64,000 nt of DNA, from positions 2,125,388-2,189,387 of the forward strand of contig JAJLRJ010000002.1 in assembly GCA_024195265.1 (NCBI GenBank), read 5' to 3'. This DNA comes from Dendrophyllia cribrosa (Eukaryota > Cnidaria > Anthozoa > Scleractinia > Dendrophylliidae). How positions within the stretch are numbered: the first letter of the stretch is position 1; the number at the start of each line of letters is the position of its first letter. The notes beneath the pieces were generated by a model, which saw only the letters and a list, made by a program, of their open reading frames with translations, made no database searches and was not told where the DNA came from. Positions 1-13,409 of the stretch are shown here, one piece after another. The position numbers and the translations under genes were made by a program.

Positions 1-89
1 GACGATGAAAATAATCGTTGTGAACGCATTGTTCGTTTGAATTGTAATTATTGTAACATCATTGTATTTCTGTATTTGTATTCTTGCAG

Positions 90-377
90 ATACACCTGAG
101 TTCACCAAGCAACCGGCAAATATGGTGAAAATAGAAGAAGAAAATGTTGTCTTGAACTGTACAGTAGGTGGAAATCCTCAACCCAGCGTTGAATGGACAA
201 AAGATAATGTGGTTCTAAACATAACAGCAGATCCAAAGCTAAGGACAACTTCATCAGGAAACACTCACAGTTTGACAATTCAGAATGTTCACCGATCAGA
301 TGAAGGACAATACAGATGTGTGGCTAACAACAGTCTTAATTCCACCACCTCGGAGGCAGGGACCCTAACGGTACACT
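90..377 (+). CDS. Ig exon 1 (I-set-like domain)
   Basis: Reference description for all Ig exons. The acceptor is ttcttgcag and the donor is gtaagtag, enclosing 288 bp or 96 residues. Residue 1 is the split Tyr codon formed with the preceding exon. The B-strand Cys is at 24, the C-strand Trp at 36, and the F-strand pattern Asp71-x-Gly-x-Tyr75-x-Cys77 is complete, which is diagnostic of V/I-set Ig folds. N-glycosylation sequons are at Asn23 (NCT), Asn44 (NIT), Asn80 (NNS) and Asn84 (NST), so this would be a heavily glycosylated extracellular domain. Exon 1 has Thr2, Ala10, Leu22, Gly27, Arg52 and Leu83. I-set domains act in cell adhesion and matrix. The exact partner is unknown. Confidence 0.9.
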
Positions 378-862
378 GTAAGTAGTTTAGGCCCTGTTTA
401 TACACTAACGTTGGTATTTATACTAAAACGGGTTTTAAAACCATATTTTTCAAACGTTTTTGGCCGTCCACTCCTATGCGCCGCTTCATTATCCGACAGA
501 TTTTGTGTTCATAAGTAAGCGTCCTCATTGTTTACGGGTATCGTTTTCAAGTTTCATATGCACGTGAGCAACTTTAAGAAAACATAATTTGCATCGAACA
601 GAACGCTCGATTGCTTTCCGAAGAATTTTCCGCGCTGTTTTCTCGAATTGAATTTTTGGCGTTTAGCGTGCACTTTAAAGAGCTACAACTCAAAGGGAAT
701 TTGTGATATAGGAAATCGCAGACATGTTTCTGGGCGTCGCTAAATGTTCTTTAATAGCCTACAATATAAATTTTGAGGATGAAAATAACGTTGTGAACGC
801 ATTGTTCGTTTGAGTTGTAATTATTGTAACATCATTGTATTTCTGTATTTGTATCCTTGCAG

Positions 863-1150
863 ATGCACCTGAGTTCACCAAGCAACCAACAAATATGGTG
901 AAAATAGAAGAAGAAAATGTTGTCTTTAACTGTACAGTAGATGGAAATCCTCAACCCAGCGTTGAATGGACAAAAGATAATGTGGTTCTAAACATAACAG
1001 CAGATCCAAAGCTAAGGACAACTTCATCAGGAAACACTCACAGTTTGAAAATTCAGAATGTTCACCGATCAGATGAAGGACAATACAGATGTGTGGCTAA
1101 CAACAGTCTTAATTCCACCACCTCGGAGGCAGGGACCCTAACGGTACACT
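863..1150 (+). CDS. Ig exon 2
   Basis: Numbering as in exon 1. Ala2, Phe22, Arg52, Leu83, and a unique Lys63 in place of Thr in strand E. All core Cys/Trp residues and four sequons are intact. Acceptor ccttgcag. Confidence 0.88.
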
Positions 1151-1636
1151 GTAAGTAGTTTAGGCCCTGTGAATAAACTAACGTTGGTATTTATACTAAA
1201 ACGGGTTTTAAAACCATATTTTGAAAATGTTTTCGGCCGTCCACTCTTATGCGCCGTTTCATTATCCGACAGATTTCGTGTTTACAAGTAAGCGTCCTCA
1301 TTTCACACGGGTATCGTTTTCAAGTTTCATATGCTCGTGAGCAACTTTAAGAAAACATAATTTGCATCGAACAGAACGCTCTATTGCTTTCCGAAGAATT
1401 TTCCGCGATATTTTCTCGAAGTGAAATTTTGGCCTTGATGGGGCACTTTAAAGAGCTACAACTCAAAAGGAATTTGTGATATGGGAAATCGCAGACATGT
1501 TTCTCGGCGTGGCTAAATGTTCTGTTAAAGCCAACAATTTAAAATTTGACGATGAAAATAATCGTTGTGAACGCATTGTTCGTTTGAATTGTAATTATTG
1601 TAACATCATTGTATTTCTGTATTTGTATTCTTGCAG

Positions 1637-1924
1637 ATACACCTGAGTTCACCAAGCAACCGGCAAATATGGTGAAAATAGAAGAAGAAAATGTTGTCTT
1701 GAACTGTACAGTAGGTGGAAATCCTCAACCCAGCGTTGAATGGACAAAAGATAATGTGGTTCTAAACATAACAGCAGATCCAAAGCTAAGGACAACTTCA
1801 TCAGGAAACACTCACAGTTTGACAATTCAGAATGTTCACCGATCAGATGAAGGACAATACAGATGTGTGGCTAACAACAGTCTTAATTCCACCACCTCGG
1901 AGGCAGGGACCCTAACGGTACACT
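1637..1924 (+). CDS. Ig exon 3
   Basis: Encodes exactly the same protein segment as exon 1 (Thr2, Ala10, Gly27, Arg52, Leu83), although exon 2 between them differs. This indicates duplication of a two-unit block. Confidence 0.88.
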
Positions 1925-2410
1925 GTAAGTAGTTTAGGCCCTGTGAATAAACTAACGTTGGTATTTATACTAAAACGGGTTTTAAAACCATATTTTGAAA
2001 ATGTTTTAGGCCGTCCACTCTTATGCGCCGTTTCATTATCCGACAGATTTCGTGTTTACAAGTAAGCGTCCTCATTTCTCACGGGTATCGTTTTCAAGTT
2101 TCATATTCACGTGAGCAACTTTAAGAAAACATAATTTGCATCGAACAGAATGCTCTATTGCTTTCCGAAGAATTTTCCGCGATATTTTCTCGAAGTGAAA
2201 TTTTGGCCTTGATGGGGCACTTTAAAGAGCTACAACTCAAAAGGAATTTGTGATATGGCAAATCGCAGACATGTTTCTGGGCGTGCCTAAATGTTCTGTA
2301 ATAGCCAACAATTTAAAATGTGAGGAGGTGAATAATCGTCGTGAACGCATTGTTCAATTGAATTGTAGTTATTGTAATATCATTGTATTTCTGTATTTGT
2401 GTCCTTCCAG

Positions 2411-2698
2411 ATGCACCTGAGTTCACCAAGCAACCGACAAATATGGTGAAAATAGAAGAAGAAAATGTTTTCTTTAACTGTACAGTAGATGGAAATCCTC
2501 AACCCAGCGTTGAATGGACAAAAGATAATGTGGTTCTAAACATAACAGCAGATCCAAAGCTAAGCACAACTTCATCAGGAAACACTCACAGTTTGACAAT
2601 TCAGAATGTTCACCGATCAGATGAAGGACAATACAGATGTGTGGCTAACAACAGTGTTAATTCCACCACGTCAGAGGCAGGGACCCTAACAGTACACT
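2411..2698 (+). CDS. Ig exon 4
   Basis: First copy with the Ser52 and Val83 pattern typical of the array centre. Phe21-Phe22 precede the B-strand Cys. The acceptor is ccttccag, not ccttgcag, a variant seen otherwise only near the right end of the array (exons 45, 46, 48, 50 and 52). Confidence 0.88.
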
Positions 2699-3183
2699 GT
2701 AAGTAGTTTAGGCTCTGGCAATACACTAACGTTGTTTTTTATGCTCAAACAGGTTTTAAAACCATATTTTTAAAATGTTTTCGGTCGTCCACTCCTATGC
2801 GTCGTTTCATTATCCGACAGATTTCGTGTTTACAGTAAGCGTCCTCATTGTTCACGGGTATCGTTTTCAAGTTTCATATGCACGTGCACAACTTTAGCAA
2901 AAAATAATTTGCATCGAACAGAACGCTCGATTGCATTCCGAAGAATATTCCGCGCTGTTTTCTCGAAGTGCATTTATGGCCTTTATCGGGCACTTGAAAG
3001 AGCTACAACTCAAAGGGAATTTGTGATATGGGAAATCGCAGACATGTTTCTGGGCGTGGCTAAATGTTCTGTTATAGCGAACAATTTAAAATTTGAGGAT
3101 GAAAATAATCGTTGTGAACGCATTGTTCGTTTGAATTGTAATTATTGTAACATCATTGTATTTCTGTATTTGTATCCTTGCAG

Positions 3184-3471
3184 ATGCACCTGAGTTCACC
3201 AAGCAACCAACAAATATGGTGAAAATAGAAGAAGAAAATGTTGTCTTTAACTGTACAGTAGATGGAAATCCCCAACCCAGCGTTGAATGGACAAAAGATA
3301 ATGTGGTTCTAAACATAACAGCAGATCCAAAGCTAAGCACAACTTCATCAGGAAACACTCACAGTTTGACAATTCAGAATGTTCACCGATCAGATGAAGG
3401 ACAATACAGATGTGTGGCTAACAACAGTGTTAATTCCACCTATTCAGAGGCAGGGACCCTAACAGTACACT
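3184..3471 (+). CDS. Ig exon 5
   Basis: Phe22 (F class) combined with the NNS and Tyr87 tail (S/Y class), so the exon is a mosaic of the two main classes. Confidence 0.88.
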
Positions 3472-3955
3472 GTAAGTAGTTTAGGCCCTATCAATACACT
3501 AACATTGTTATTTATGCTTAAACGGGTTTAAAACCATATTTTAAAATGTTTCCGGCCGTCCACACCTATGCGCCGTTTCATTATCCGATAGATTTCGTGT
3601 TTACAAGTAAGCGTCCTCATTGTTGACGGGTATCGTTTTCAAGTTTCATATGCTCGTGCACAACTTTAGCAAAAAATAATTTGCATCGAACAAAACGCTC
3701 CATTGCTTTCCGAAGAATTTTACGCGCCGTTTTCTCGAAGTGAATGTTTGGCCTTGATGGGGCACTTTAAAGAGCTACAACTCAAAGGGAATTTGTGATA
3801 TGGGAAATCGCAGACATGTTTCTGGGCGTGGCTAAATGTTCTGTTATAGCCAACAATTTAAAATTTGAGGATGAAAATAATCGTTGTGAACGCATTGTTC
3901 GTTTGAATTGTAATTATTGTAACATCATTGTATTTCTGTATTTGTATCCTTGCAG

Positions 3956-4243
3956 ATGCACCTGAGTTCACCAAGCAACCAACAAATATGGTGAAAATAG
4001 AAGAAGAAAATGTTGTCTTGAACTGTACAGTAGATGGAAATCCTCAACCCAGCGTTGAATGGACAAAAGATAATGTGGTTCTAAACATAACAGCAGATCC
4101 AAAGCTAAGCACAACTTCATCAGGAAACACTCACAGTTTGACAATTCAGAATGTTCACCGATCAGATGAAGGACAATACAGATGTGTGGCTAACAACAGT
4201 GTTAATTCCACCTATTCAGAGGCAGGGACCCTAACAGTACACT
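3956..4243 (+). CDS. Ig exon 6
   Basis: Leu22 with NNS/Tyr87: the array's commonest protein version. Preceded by the ccttgcag acceptor otherwise linked to Phe22 copies. Confidence 0.88.
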
Positions 4244-4729
4244 GTAAGTAGTTTAGGCCCTGTCAACACACTAACATTGTTATTTATGCTTAAACGGGTT
4301 TTAAAACCATATTTTGAAAATGTTTTCGGCCGTCCACTCTTATGCGCCGTTTCATTATCCGACAGATTTCGTGTTTACAAGTAAGCGCCTCATTGTTTAC
4401 GGGTATCGTTTTCAAGTTTCATATGCTCCTGCACAACTTTAACAAAAAATAATTTGCGTCGAACATGAACGCTCTATTGCTTTCCGAAGAATTTTCCGCG
4501 CTGTTTTCTCGAAGTGAATTTTTGACCTTGATGGGGCACTTTAAAGAGCTACAACTCAAAGGGAATTTGTGATATGGCAAATCGTAGACATGATTCTGGG
4601 CGTGCCTAAATGTTCTGTAATAGCCAACAATTTAAAATTTGAGGATGAGAATAATCGTTGTGAACGCATTGTTCGTTTGAATTGTAATTATTGTAACAAC
4701 ATTGTATTTCTGTATTTGTATTCTTGCAG

Positions 4730-5017
4730 ATGCACCTGAGTTCACCAAGCAACCGACAAATATGGTGAAAATAGAAGAAGAAAATGTTGTCTTTAACTGT
4801 ACAGTAGATGGAAATCCCCAACCCAGCGTTGAATGGACAAAAGATAATGTGGTTCTAAACATAACAGCAGATCCAAAGCTAAGCACAACTTCATCAGGAA
4901 ACACTCACAGTTTGACAATTCAGAATGTTCACCGATCAGATGAAGGACAATACAGATGTGTGGCTAACAACAATGTTAATTCCACCACTTCAGAGGCAGG
5001 GACCCTAACAGTACACT
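4730..5017 (+). CDS. Ig exon 7
   Basis: Phe22 with Asn82 (NNN) and Thr87. The Asn80 sequon is lost, leaving three sequons. Confidence 0.88.
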
Positions 5018-5502
5018 GTAAGTAGTTTAGGCCCTATCAATACACTAACATTGTTATTTATGCTTAAACGGGTTTTAAAACCATATTTTGAAAATGTTTT
5101 CGGCCGTCCACTCTTATGCGCCGTTTCATTATCCGACAGATTTCGTGTTTACAAGTAAGCGCCTCATTGTTTACGGGTATCGTTTTCAAGTTTCATATGC
5201 TCGTGCACAACTTTAGCAAAAAATAATTTGCATCGAACAAAACGCTCCATTGCTTTCCGAAGAATTTTACGCGCCGTTTTCTCGAAGTGAATGTTTGGCC
5301 TTGATGGGGCACTTTAAAGAGCTACAACTCAAAGGGAATTTGTGATATGGGAAATCGCAGACATGTTTCTGGGCGTGGCTAAATGTTCTGTTATAGCCAA
5401 CAATGTAAAATTTGAGGATGAAAATAATCGTTGTGAACGCATTGTTCGTTTGAATTGTAATTATTGTAACATCATTGTATTTCTGTATTTGTATCCTTGC
5501 AG

Positions 5503-5790
5503 ATTCACCTGAGTTCACCAAGCAACCAACAAATATGGTGAAAATAGAAGATGAAAATGTTGTCTTTAACTGTACAGTAGATGGAAATCCCCAACCCAGC
5601 GTTGAATGGACAAAAGATAATGTGGTTCTAAACATAACAGCAGATCCAAAGCTAAGCACAACTTCATCAGGAAACACTCACAGTTTGACAATTCAGAATG
5701 TTCACCGATCAGATGAAGGACAATACAGATGTGTGGCTAACAACAATGTTAATTCCACCACTTCAGAGGCAGGGACCCTAACAGTACACT
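5503..5790 (+). CDS. Ig exon 8
   Basis: Phe22/Asn82 class with two private changes, Ser2 and Asp17. Core residues intact. Confidence 0.88.
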
Positions 5791-6276
5791 GTAAGTAGTT
5801 TAGGCCCTGTCAACACACTAACATTGTTATTTATGCTTAAACGGGTTTTAAAACCATATTTTGAAAATGTTTTCGGCCGTCCACTCTTATGCGCCGTTTC
5901 ATTATCCGACAGATTTCGTGTTTACAAGTAAGCGCCTCATTGTTAACGGGTATCGTTTTCAAGTTTCATATGCTCCTGCACAACTTTAACAAAAAATAAT
6001 TTGCGTCGAACATGAACGCTCTATTGCTTTCCGAAGAATTTTCCGCGCTGTTTTCTCGAAGTGAATTTTTGACCTTGATGGGGCACTTTAAAGACCTACA
6101 GCTCAAAGGGAATTTGTGATATGGCAAATCGCAGACATGTTTCTGGGCGTGCCTAAATGTTCTGTAATAGCCAACAATTTAAAATTTGAGGATGAGAATA
6201 ATCGTTGTGAACGCATTGTTCGTTTGAATTGTAATTATTGTAACATCATTGTATTTCTGTATATGTATTCTTGCAG

Positions 6277-6564
6277 ATGCACCTGAGTTCACCAAGCAAC
6301 CGACAAATATGGTGAAAATAGAAGAAGAAAATGTTGTCTTTAACTGTACAGTAGATGGAAATCCCCAACCCAGCGTTGAATGGACAAAAGATAATGTGGT
6401 TCTAAACATAACAGCAGATCCAAAGCTAAGCACAACTTCATCAGGAAACACTCACAGTTTGACAATTCAGAATGTTCACCGATCAGATGAAGGACAATAC
6501 AGATGTGTGGCTAACAACAGTGTTAATTCCACCTATTCAGAGGCAGGGACCCTAACAGTACACT
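6277..6564 (+). CDS. Ig exon 9
   Basis: Phe22 with Ser82/Tyr87, the same mosaic as exon 5. The acceptor tract carries a private tgtatatg variant shared with exon 10. Confidence 0.88.
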
Positions 6565-7049
6565 GTAAGTAGTTTAGGCCCTATCAATTCACTAACATTG
6601 TTATTTATGGTTAAACGGGTTTAAAACCATATTTTGAAAATGTTTTCGGCCGTCCACTCTTATGCGCCGTTTCATTATCCGACAGATTTCGTGTTTACAA
6701 GTAAGCGCCTCATTGTTTACGGGTATCGTTTTCAAGTTTCATATGCTCCTGCACAACTTTAACAAAAAATAATTTGCGTCGAACATGAACGCTCTATTGC
6801 TTTCCGAAGAATTTTCCGCGCTGTTTTCTCGAAGTGAATTTTTGACCTTGATGGGGCACTTTAAAGAGCTACAACTCAAAGGGAATTTGTGATATGGCAA
6901 ATCGCAGACATGTTTCTGGGCGTGCCTAAATGTTCTGTAATAGCCAACAATTTAAAATTTGAGGATGAGAATAATCGTTGTGAACGCATTGTTCGTTTGA
7001 ATTGTAATTATTGTAACATCATTGTATTTCTGTATATGTATTCTTGCAG

Positions 7050-7337
7050 ATGCACCTGAGTTCACCAAGCAACCGACAAATATGGTGAAAATAGAAGAAG
7101 AAAATGTTGTCTTGAACTGTACAGTAGATGGAAATCCTCAACCCAGCGTTGAATGGACAAAAGATAATGTGGTTCTAAACATAACAGCAGATCCAAAGCT
7201 AAGCACAACTTCATCAGGAAACACTCACAGTTTGACAATTCAGAATGTTCACCGATCAGATGAAGGACAATACAGATGTGTGGCTAACAATAGTGTTAAT
7301 TCCACCTATTCAGAGGCAGGGACCCTAACAGTACACT
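7050..7337 (+). CDS. Ig exon 10
   Basis: Leu22/Ser82/Tyr87. Carries a silent aat for Asn81 shared with exon 13, three units later, which marks a duplicated three-unit block. Its following intron has the 38-bp deletion. Confidence 0.88.
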
Positions 7338-7784
7338 GTAAGTAGTTTAGGCCCTATCAATACACTAACATTGTTATTTATGCTTAAACGGGTTTAAAAC
7401 CATATTTTGAAAATGTTTTCGGCCGTCCACACCTATGCGCCGTTTCATTATCCGATAGATTTCGTGTTTACAAGTAAGCGTCCTCATTGTTCACGGGAAT
7501 CGTTTTCAAGTTTCATATGCTCGTGCACAACTTTAGCAAAAAATAATTTGCATCGAACAAAACGCTCCATTGCTTTCCGAAGAATTTTCCGCGCTGTTTT
7601 CTCGAAGTGAATTTTTGGCCTTTGTGATATGGGAAATCGCAGACATGTTTCTGGGCGTGGCTAAATGTTCTGTTATAGCCAACAATTTAAAATTTGAGGA
7701 TGAAAATAATCGTTGTGAACGCATTGTTCGTTTGAATTGTAATTATTGTAACATCATTGTATTTCTGTATTTGTATCCTTGCAG

Positions 7785-8072
7785 ATGCACCTGAGTTCAC
7801 CAAGCAACCAACAAATATGGTGAAAATAGAAGAAGAAAATGTTGTCTTTAACTGTACAGTAGATGGAAATCCCCAACCCAGCGTTGAATGGACAAAAGAT
7901 AATGTGGTTCTAAACATAACAGCAGATCCAAAGCTAAGCACAACTTCATCAGGAAACACTCACAGTTTGACAATTCAGAATGTTCACCGATCAGATGAAG
8001 GACAATACAGATGTGTGGCTAACAACAATGTTAATTCCACCACTTCAGAGGCAGGGACCCTAACAGTACACT
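7785..8072 (+). CDS. Ig exon 11
   Basis: Phe22/Asn82/Thr87; second member of the first three-unit block. Confidence 0.88.
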
Positions 8073-8558
8073 GTAAGTAGTTTAGGCCCTGTCAACACAC
8101 TAACATTGTTATTTATGCTTAAACGGGTTTTAAAACCATATTTTGAAAATGTTTTCGGCCGTCCACTCTTATGCGCCGTTTTATTATCCGACAGATTTCG
8201 TTTTTACAAGTAAGCGCCTCATTGTTTACGGGTATCGTTTTCAAGTTTCATATGCTCCTGCACAACTTTAACAAAAAATAATTTGCGTCGAACATGAACG
8301 CTCTATTGCTTTCCGAAGAATTTTCCGCGCTGTTTTCTCGAAGTGAATTTTTGACCTTGATGGGGCACTTTAAAGAGCTACAACTCAAAGGGAATTTGTG
8401 ATATGGCAAATCGCAGACATGTTTCTGGGCGTGCCTAAATGTTCTGTAATAGCCAACAATTTAAAATTTGAGGATGAGAATAATCGTTGTGAACGCATTG
8501 TTCGTTTGAATTGTAATTATTGTAACAACATTGTATTTCTGTATTTGTATTCTTGCAG

Positions 8559-8846
8559 ATGCACCTGAGTTCACCAAGCAACCAACAAATATGGTGAAAA
8601 TAGAAGAAGAAAATGTTGTCTTGAACTGTACAGTAGATGGAAATCCTCAACCCAGCGTTGAATGGACAAAAGATAATGTGGTTCTAAACATAACAGCAGA
8701 TCCAAAGCTAAGCACAACTTCATCAGGAAACACTCACAGTTTGACAATTCAGAATGTTCACCGATCAGATGAAGGACAATACAGATGTGTGGCTAACAAC
8801 AGTGTTAATTCCACCTATTCAGAGGCAGGGACCCTAACAGTACACT
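8559..8846 (+). CDS. Ig exon 12
   Basis: Leu22/Ser82/Tyr87; third member of the first three-unit block. Confidence 0.88.
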
Positions 8847-9331
8847 GTAAGTAGTTTAGGCCCTATCAATACACTAACATTGTTATTTATGCTTAAACGG
8901 GTTTAAAACCATATTTTGAAAATGTTTTCGGCCGTCCACTCTTATGCGCCGTTTCATTATCCGACAGATTTCGTGTTTACAAGTAAGCGCCTCATTGTTT
9001 ACGGGTATCGTTTTCAAGTTTCATATGCTCCTGCACAACTTTAACAAAAAATAATTTGCGTCGAACATGAACGCTCCATTGCTTTCCGAAGAATTTTCCG
9101 CGCTGTTTTCTCGAAGTGAATTTTTGACCTTGATGGGGCACTTTAAAGAGCTACAACTCAAAGGGAATTTGTGATATGGCAAATCGCAGACATGTTTCTG
9201 GGCGTGCCTAAATGTTCTGTAATAGCCAACAATTTAAAATTTGAGGATGAGAATAATCGTTGTGAACGCATTGTTCGTTTGAATTGTAATTATTGTAACA
9301 TCATTGTATTTCTGTATTTGTATTCTTGCAG

Positions 9332-9619
9332 ATGCACCTGAGTTCACCAAGCAACCGACAAATATGGTGAAAATAGAAGAAGAAAATGTTGTCTTGAACT
9401 GTACAGTAGATGGAAATCCTCAACCCAGCGTTGAATGGACAAAAGATAATGTGGTTCTAAACATAACAGCAGATCCAAAGCTAAGCACAACTTCATCAGG
9501 AAACACTCACAGTTTGACAATTCAGAATGTTCACCGATCAGATGAAGGACAATACAGATGTGTGGCTAACAATAGTGTTAATTCCACCTATTCAGAGGCA
9601 GGGACCCTAACAGTACACT
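9332..9619 (+). CDS. Ig exon 13
   Basis: Duplicate of exon 10, 2,282 bp downstream, including the silent aat codon. Followed by a 38-bp-deleted intron. Confidence 0.88.
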
Positions 9620-10066
9620 GTAAGTAGTTTAGGCCCTATCAATACACTAACATTGTTATTTATGCTTAAACGGGTTTAAAACCATATTTTGAAAATGTTT
9701 TCGGCCGTCCACACCTATGCGCCGTTTCATTATCCGATAGATTTCGTGTTTACAAGTAAGCGTCCTCATTGTTCACGGGAATCGTTTTCAAGTTTCATAT
9801 GCTCGTGCACAACTTTAGCAAAAAATAATTTGCATCGAACAAAACGCTCCATTGCTTTCCGAAGAATTTTCCGCGCTGTTTTCTCGAAGTGAATTTTTGG
9901 CCTTTGTGATATGGGAAATCGCAGACATGTTTCTGGGCGTGGCTAAATGTTCTGTTATAGCCAACAATTTAAAATTTGAGGATGAAAATAATCGTTGTGA
10001 ACGCATTGTTCGTTTGAATTGTAATTATTGTAACATCATTGTATTTCTCTATTTGTATCCTTGCAG

Positions 10067-10354
10067 ATGCACCTGAGTTCACCAAGCAACCAACAAATAT
10101 GGTGAAAATAGAAGAAGAAAATGTTGTCTTTAACTGTACAGTAGATGGAAATCCCCAACCCAGCGTTGAATGGACAAAAGATAATGTGGTTCTAAACATA
10201 ACAGCAGATCCAAAGCTAAGCACAACTTCATCAGGAAACACTCACAGTTTGACAATTCAGAATGTTCACCGATCAGATGAAGGACAATACAGATGTGTGG
10301 CTAACAACAATGTTAATTCCACCACTTCAGAGGCAGGGACCCTAACAGTACACT
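10067..10354 (+). CDS. Ig exon 14
   Basis: Duplicate of exon 11. The acceptor tract has tctctatttg, a mark shared only with exon 18. Confidence 0.88.
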
Positions 10355-10840
10355 GTAAGTAGTTTAGGCCCTGTCAACACACTAACATTGTTATTTATGC
10401 TTAAACGGGTTTTAAAACCATATTTTGAAAATGTTTTCGGCCGTCCACTCTTATGCGCCGTTTTATTATCCGACAGATTTCGTTTTTACAAGTAAGCGCC
10501 TCATTGTTTACGGGTATCGTTTTCAAGTTTCATATGCTCCTGCACAACTTTAACAAAAAATAATTTGCGTCGAACATGAACGCTCTATTGCTTTCCGAAG
10601 AATTTTCCGCGCTGTTTTCTCGAAGTGAATTTTTGACCTTGATGGGGCACTTTAAAGAGCTACAACTCAAAGGGAATTTGTGATATGGCAAATCGCAGAC
10701 ATGTTTCTGGGCGTGCCTAAATGTTCTGTAATAGCCAACAATTTAAAATTTGAGGATGAGAATAATCGTTGTGAACGCATTGTTCGTTTGAATTGTAATT
10801 ATTGTAACAACATTGTATTTCTGTATTTGTATTCTTGCAG

Positions 10841-11128
10841 ATGCACCTGAGTTCACCAAGCAACCAACAAATATGGTGAAAATAGAAGAAGAAAATGTTG
10901 TCTTGAACTGTACAGTAGATGGAAATCCTCAACCCAGCGTTGAATGGACAAAAGATAATGTGGTTCTAAACATAACAGCAGATCCAAAGCTAAGCACAAC
11001 TTCATCAGGAAACACTCACAGTTTGACAATTCAGAATGTTCACCGATCAGATGAAGGACAATACAGATGTGTGGCTAACAACAGTGTTAATTCCACCTAT
11101 TCAGAGGCAGGGACCCTAACAGTACACT
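10841..11128 (+). CDS. Ig exon 15
   Basis: Duplicate of exon 12; Leu22/Ser82/Tyr87. Confidence 0.88.
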
Positions 11129-11613
11129 GTAAGTAGTTTAGGCCCTATCAATACACTAACATTGTTATTTATGCTTAAACGGGTTTAAAACCATATTTTG
11201 AAAATGTTTTCGGCCGTCCACTCTTATGCGCCGTTTCATTATCCGACAGATTTCGTGTTTACAAGTAAGCGCCTCATTGTTTACGGGTATCGTTTTCAAG
11301 TTTCATATGCTCCTGCACAACTTTAACAAAAAATAATTTGCGTCGAACATGAACGCTCCATTGCTTTCCGAAGAATTTTCCGCGCTGTTTTCTCGAAGTG
11401 AATTTTTGACCTTGATGGGGCACTTTAAAGAGCTACAACTCAAAGGGAATTTGTGATATGGCAAATCGCAGACATGTTTCTGGGCGTGCCTAAATGTTCT
11501 GTAATAGCCAACAATTTAAAATTTGAGGATGAGAATAATCGTTGTGAACGCATTGTTCGTTTGAATTGTAATTATTGTAACATCATTGTATTTCTGTATT
11601 TGTATTCTTGCAG

Positions 11614-11901
11614 ATGCACCTGAGTTCACCAAGCAACCGACAAATATGGTGAAAATAGAAGAAGAAAATGTTGTCTTGAACTGTACAGTAGATGGAAATC
11701 CTCAACCCAGCGTTGAATGGACAAAAGATAATGTGGTTCTAAACATAACAGCAGATCCAAAGCTAAGCACAACTTCATCAGGAAACACTCACAGTTTGAC
11801 AATTCAGAATGTTCACCGATCAGATGAAGGACAATACAGATGTGTGGCTAACAACAGTGTTAATTCCACCTATTCAGAGGCAGGGACCCTAACAGTACAC
11901 T
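11614..11901 (+). CDS. Ig exon 16
   Basis: Leu22/Ser82/Tyr87, protein-identical to exons 10, 12, 13, 15 and 17. The following intron has a private cgggcgtcc. Confidence 0.88.
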
Positions 11902-12386
11902 GTAAGTAGTTTAGGCCCTATCAATACACTAACATTGTTATTTATGCTTAAACGGGTTTAAAACCATATTTTGAAAATGTTTTCGGGCGTCCACTCTTAT
12001 GCGCCGTTTCATTATCCGACAGATTTCGTGTTTACAAGTAAGCGCCTCATTGTTTACGGGTATCGTTTTCAAGTTTCATATGCTCCTGCACAACTTTAAC
12101 AAAAAATAATTTGCGTCGAACATGAACGCTCCATTGCTTTCCGAAGAATTTTCCGCGCTGTTTTCTCGAAGTGAATTTTTGACCTTGATGGGGCACTTTA
12201 AAGAGCTACAACTCAAAGGGAATTTGTGATATGGCAAATCGCAGACATGTTTCTGGGCGTGCCTAAATGTTCTGTAATAGCCAACAATTTAAAATTTGAG
12301 GATGAGAATAATCGTTGTGAACGCATTGTTCGTTTGAATTGTAATTATTGTAACATCATTGTATTTCTGTATTTGTATTCTTGCAG

Positions 12387-12674
12387 ATGCACCTGAGTTC
12401 ACCAAGCAACCGACAAATATGGTGAAAATAGAAGAAGAAAATGTTGTCTTGAACTGTACAGTAGATGGAAATCCTCAACCCAGCGTTGAATGGACAAAAG
12501 ATAATGTGGTTCTAAACATAACAGCAGATCCAAAGCTAAGCACAACTTCATCAGGAAACACTCACAGTTTGACAATTCAGAATGTTCACCGATCAGATGA
12601 AGGACAATACAGATGTGTGGCTAACAACAGTGTTAATTCCACCTATTCAGAGGCAGGGACCCTAACAGTACACT
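12387..12674 (+). CDS. Ig exon 17
   Basis: Leu22/Ser82/Tyr87. Followed by a 38-bp-deleted intron leading into exon 18, as after exons 10 and 13. Confidence 0.88.
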
Positions 12675-13121
12675 GTAAGTAGTTTAGGCCCTATCAATAC
12701 ACTAACATTGTTATTTATGCTTAAACGGGTTTAAAACCATATTTTGAAAATGTTTTCGGCCGTCCACACCTATGCGCCGTTTCATTATCCGATAGATTTC
12801 GTGTTTACAAGTAAGCGTTCTCATTGTTCACGGGAATCGTTTTCAAGTTTCATATGCTCGTGCACAACTTTAGCAAAAAATAATTTGCATCGAACAAAAC
12901 GCTCCATTGCTTTCCGAAGAATTTTCCGCGCTGTTTTCTCGAAGTGAATTTTTGGCCTTTGTGATATGGGAAATCGCAGACATGTTTCTGGGCGTGGCTA
13001 AATGTTCTGTTATAGCCAACAATTTAAAATTTGAGGATGAAAATAATCGTTGTGAACGCATTGTTCGTTTGAATTGTAATTATTGTAACATCATTGTATT
13101 TCTCTATTTGTATCCTTGCAG

Positions 13122-13409
13122 ATGCACCTGAGTTCACCAAGCAACCAACAAATATGGTGAAAATAGAAGAAGAAAATGTTGTCTTTAACTGTACAGTAGA
13201 TGGAAATCCCCAACTCAGCGTTGAATGGACAAAAGATAATGTGGTTCTAAACATAACAGCAGATCCAAAGCTAAGCACAACTTCATCAGGAAACACTCAC
13301 AGTTTGACAATTCAGAATGTTCACCGATCAGATGAAGGACAATACAGATGTGTGGCTAACAACAATGTTAATTCCACCACTTCAGAGGCAGGGACCCTAA
13401 CAGTACACT
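13122..13409 (+). CDS. Ig exon 18
   Basis: Phe22/Asn82 class with private Leu32 in place of Pro. Shares the tctctatttg acceptor tract with exon 14. Confidence 0.88.
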
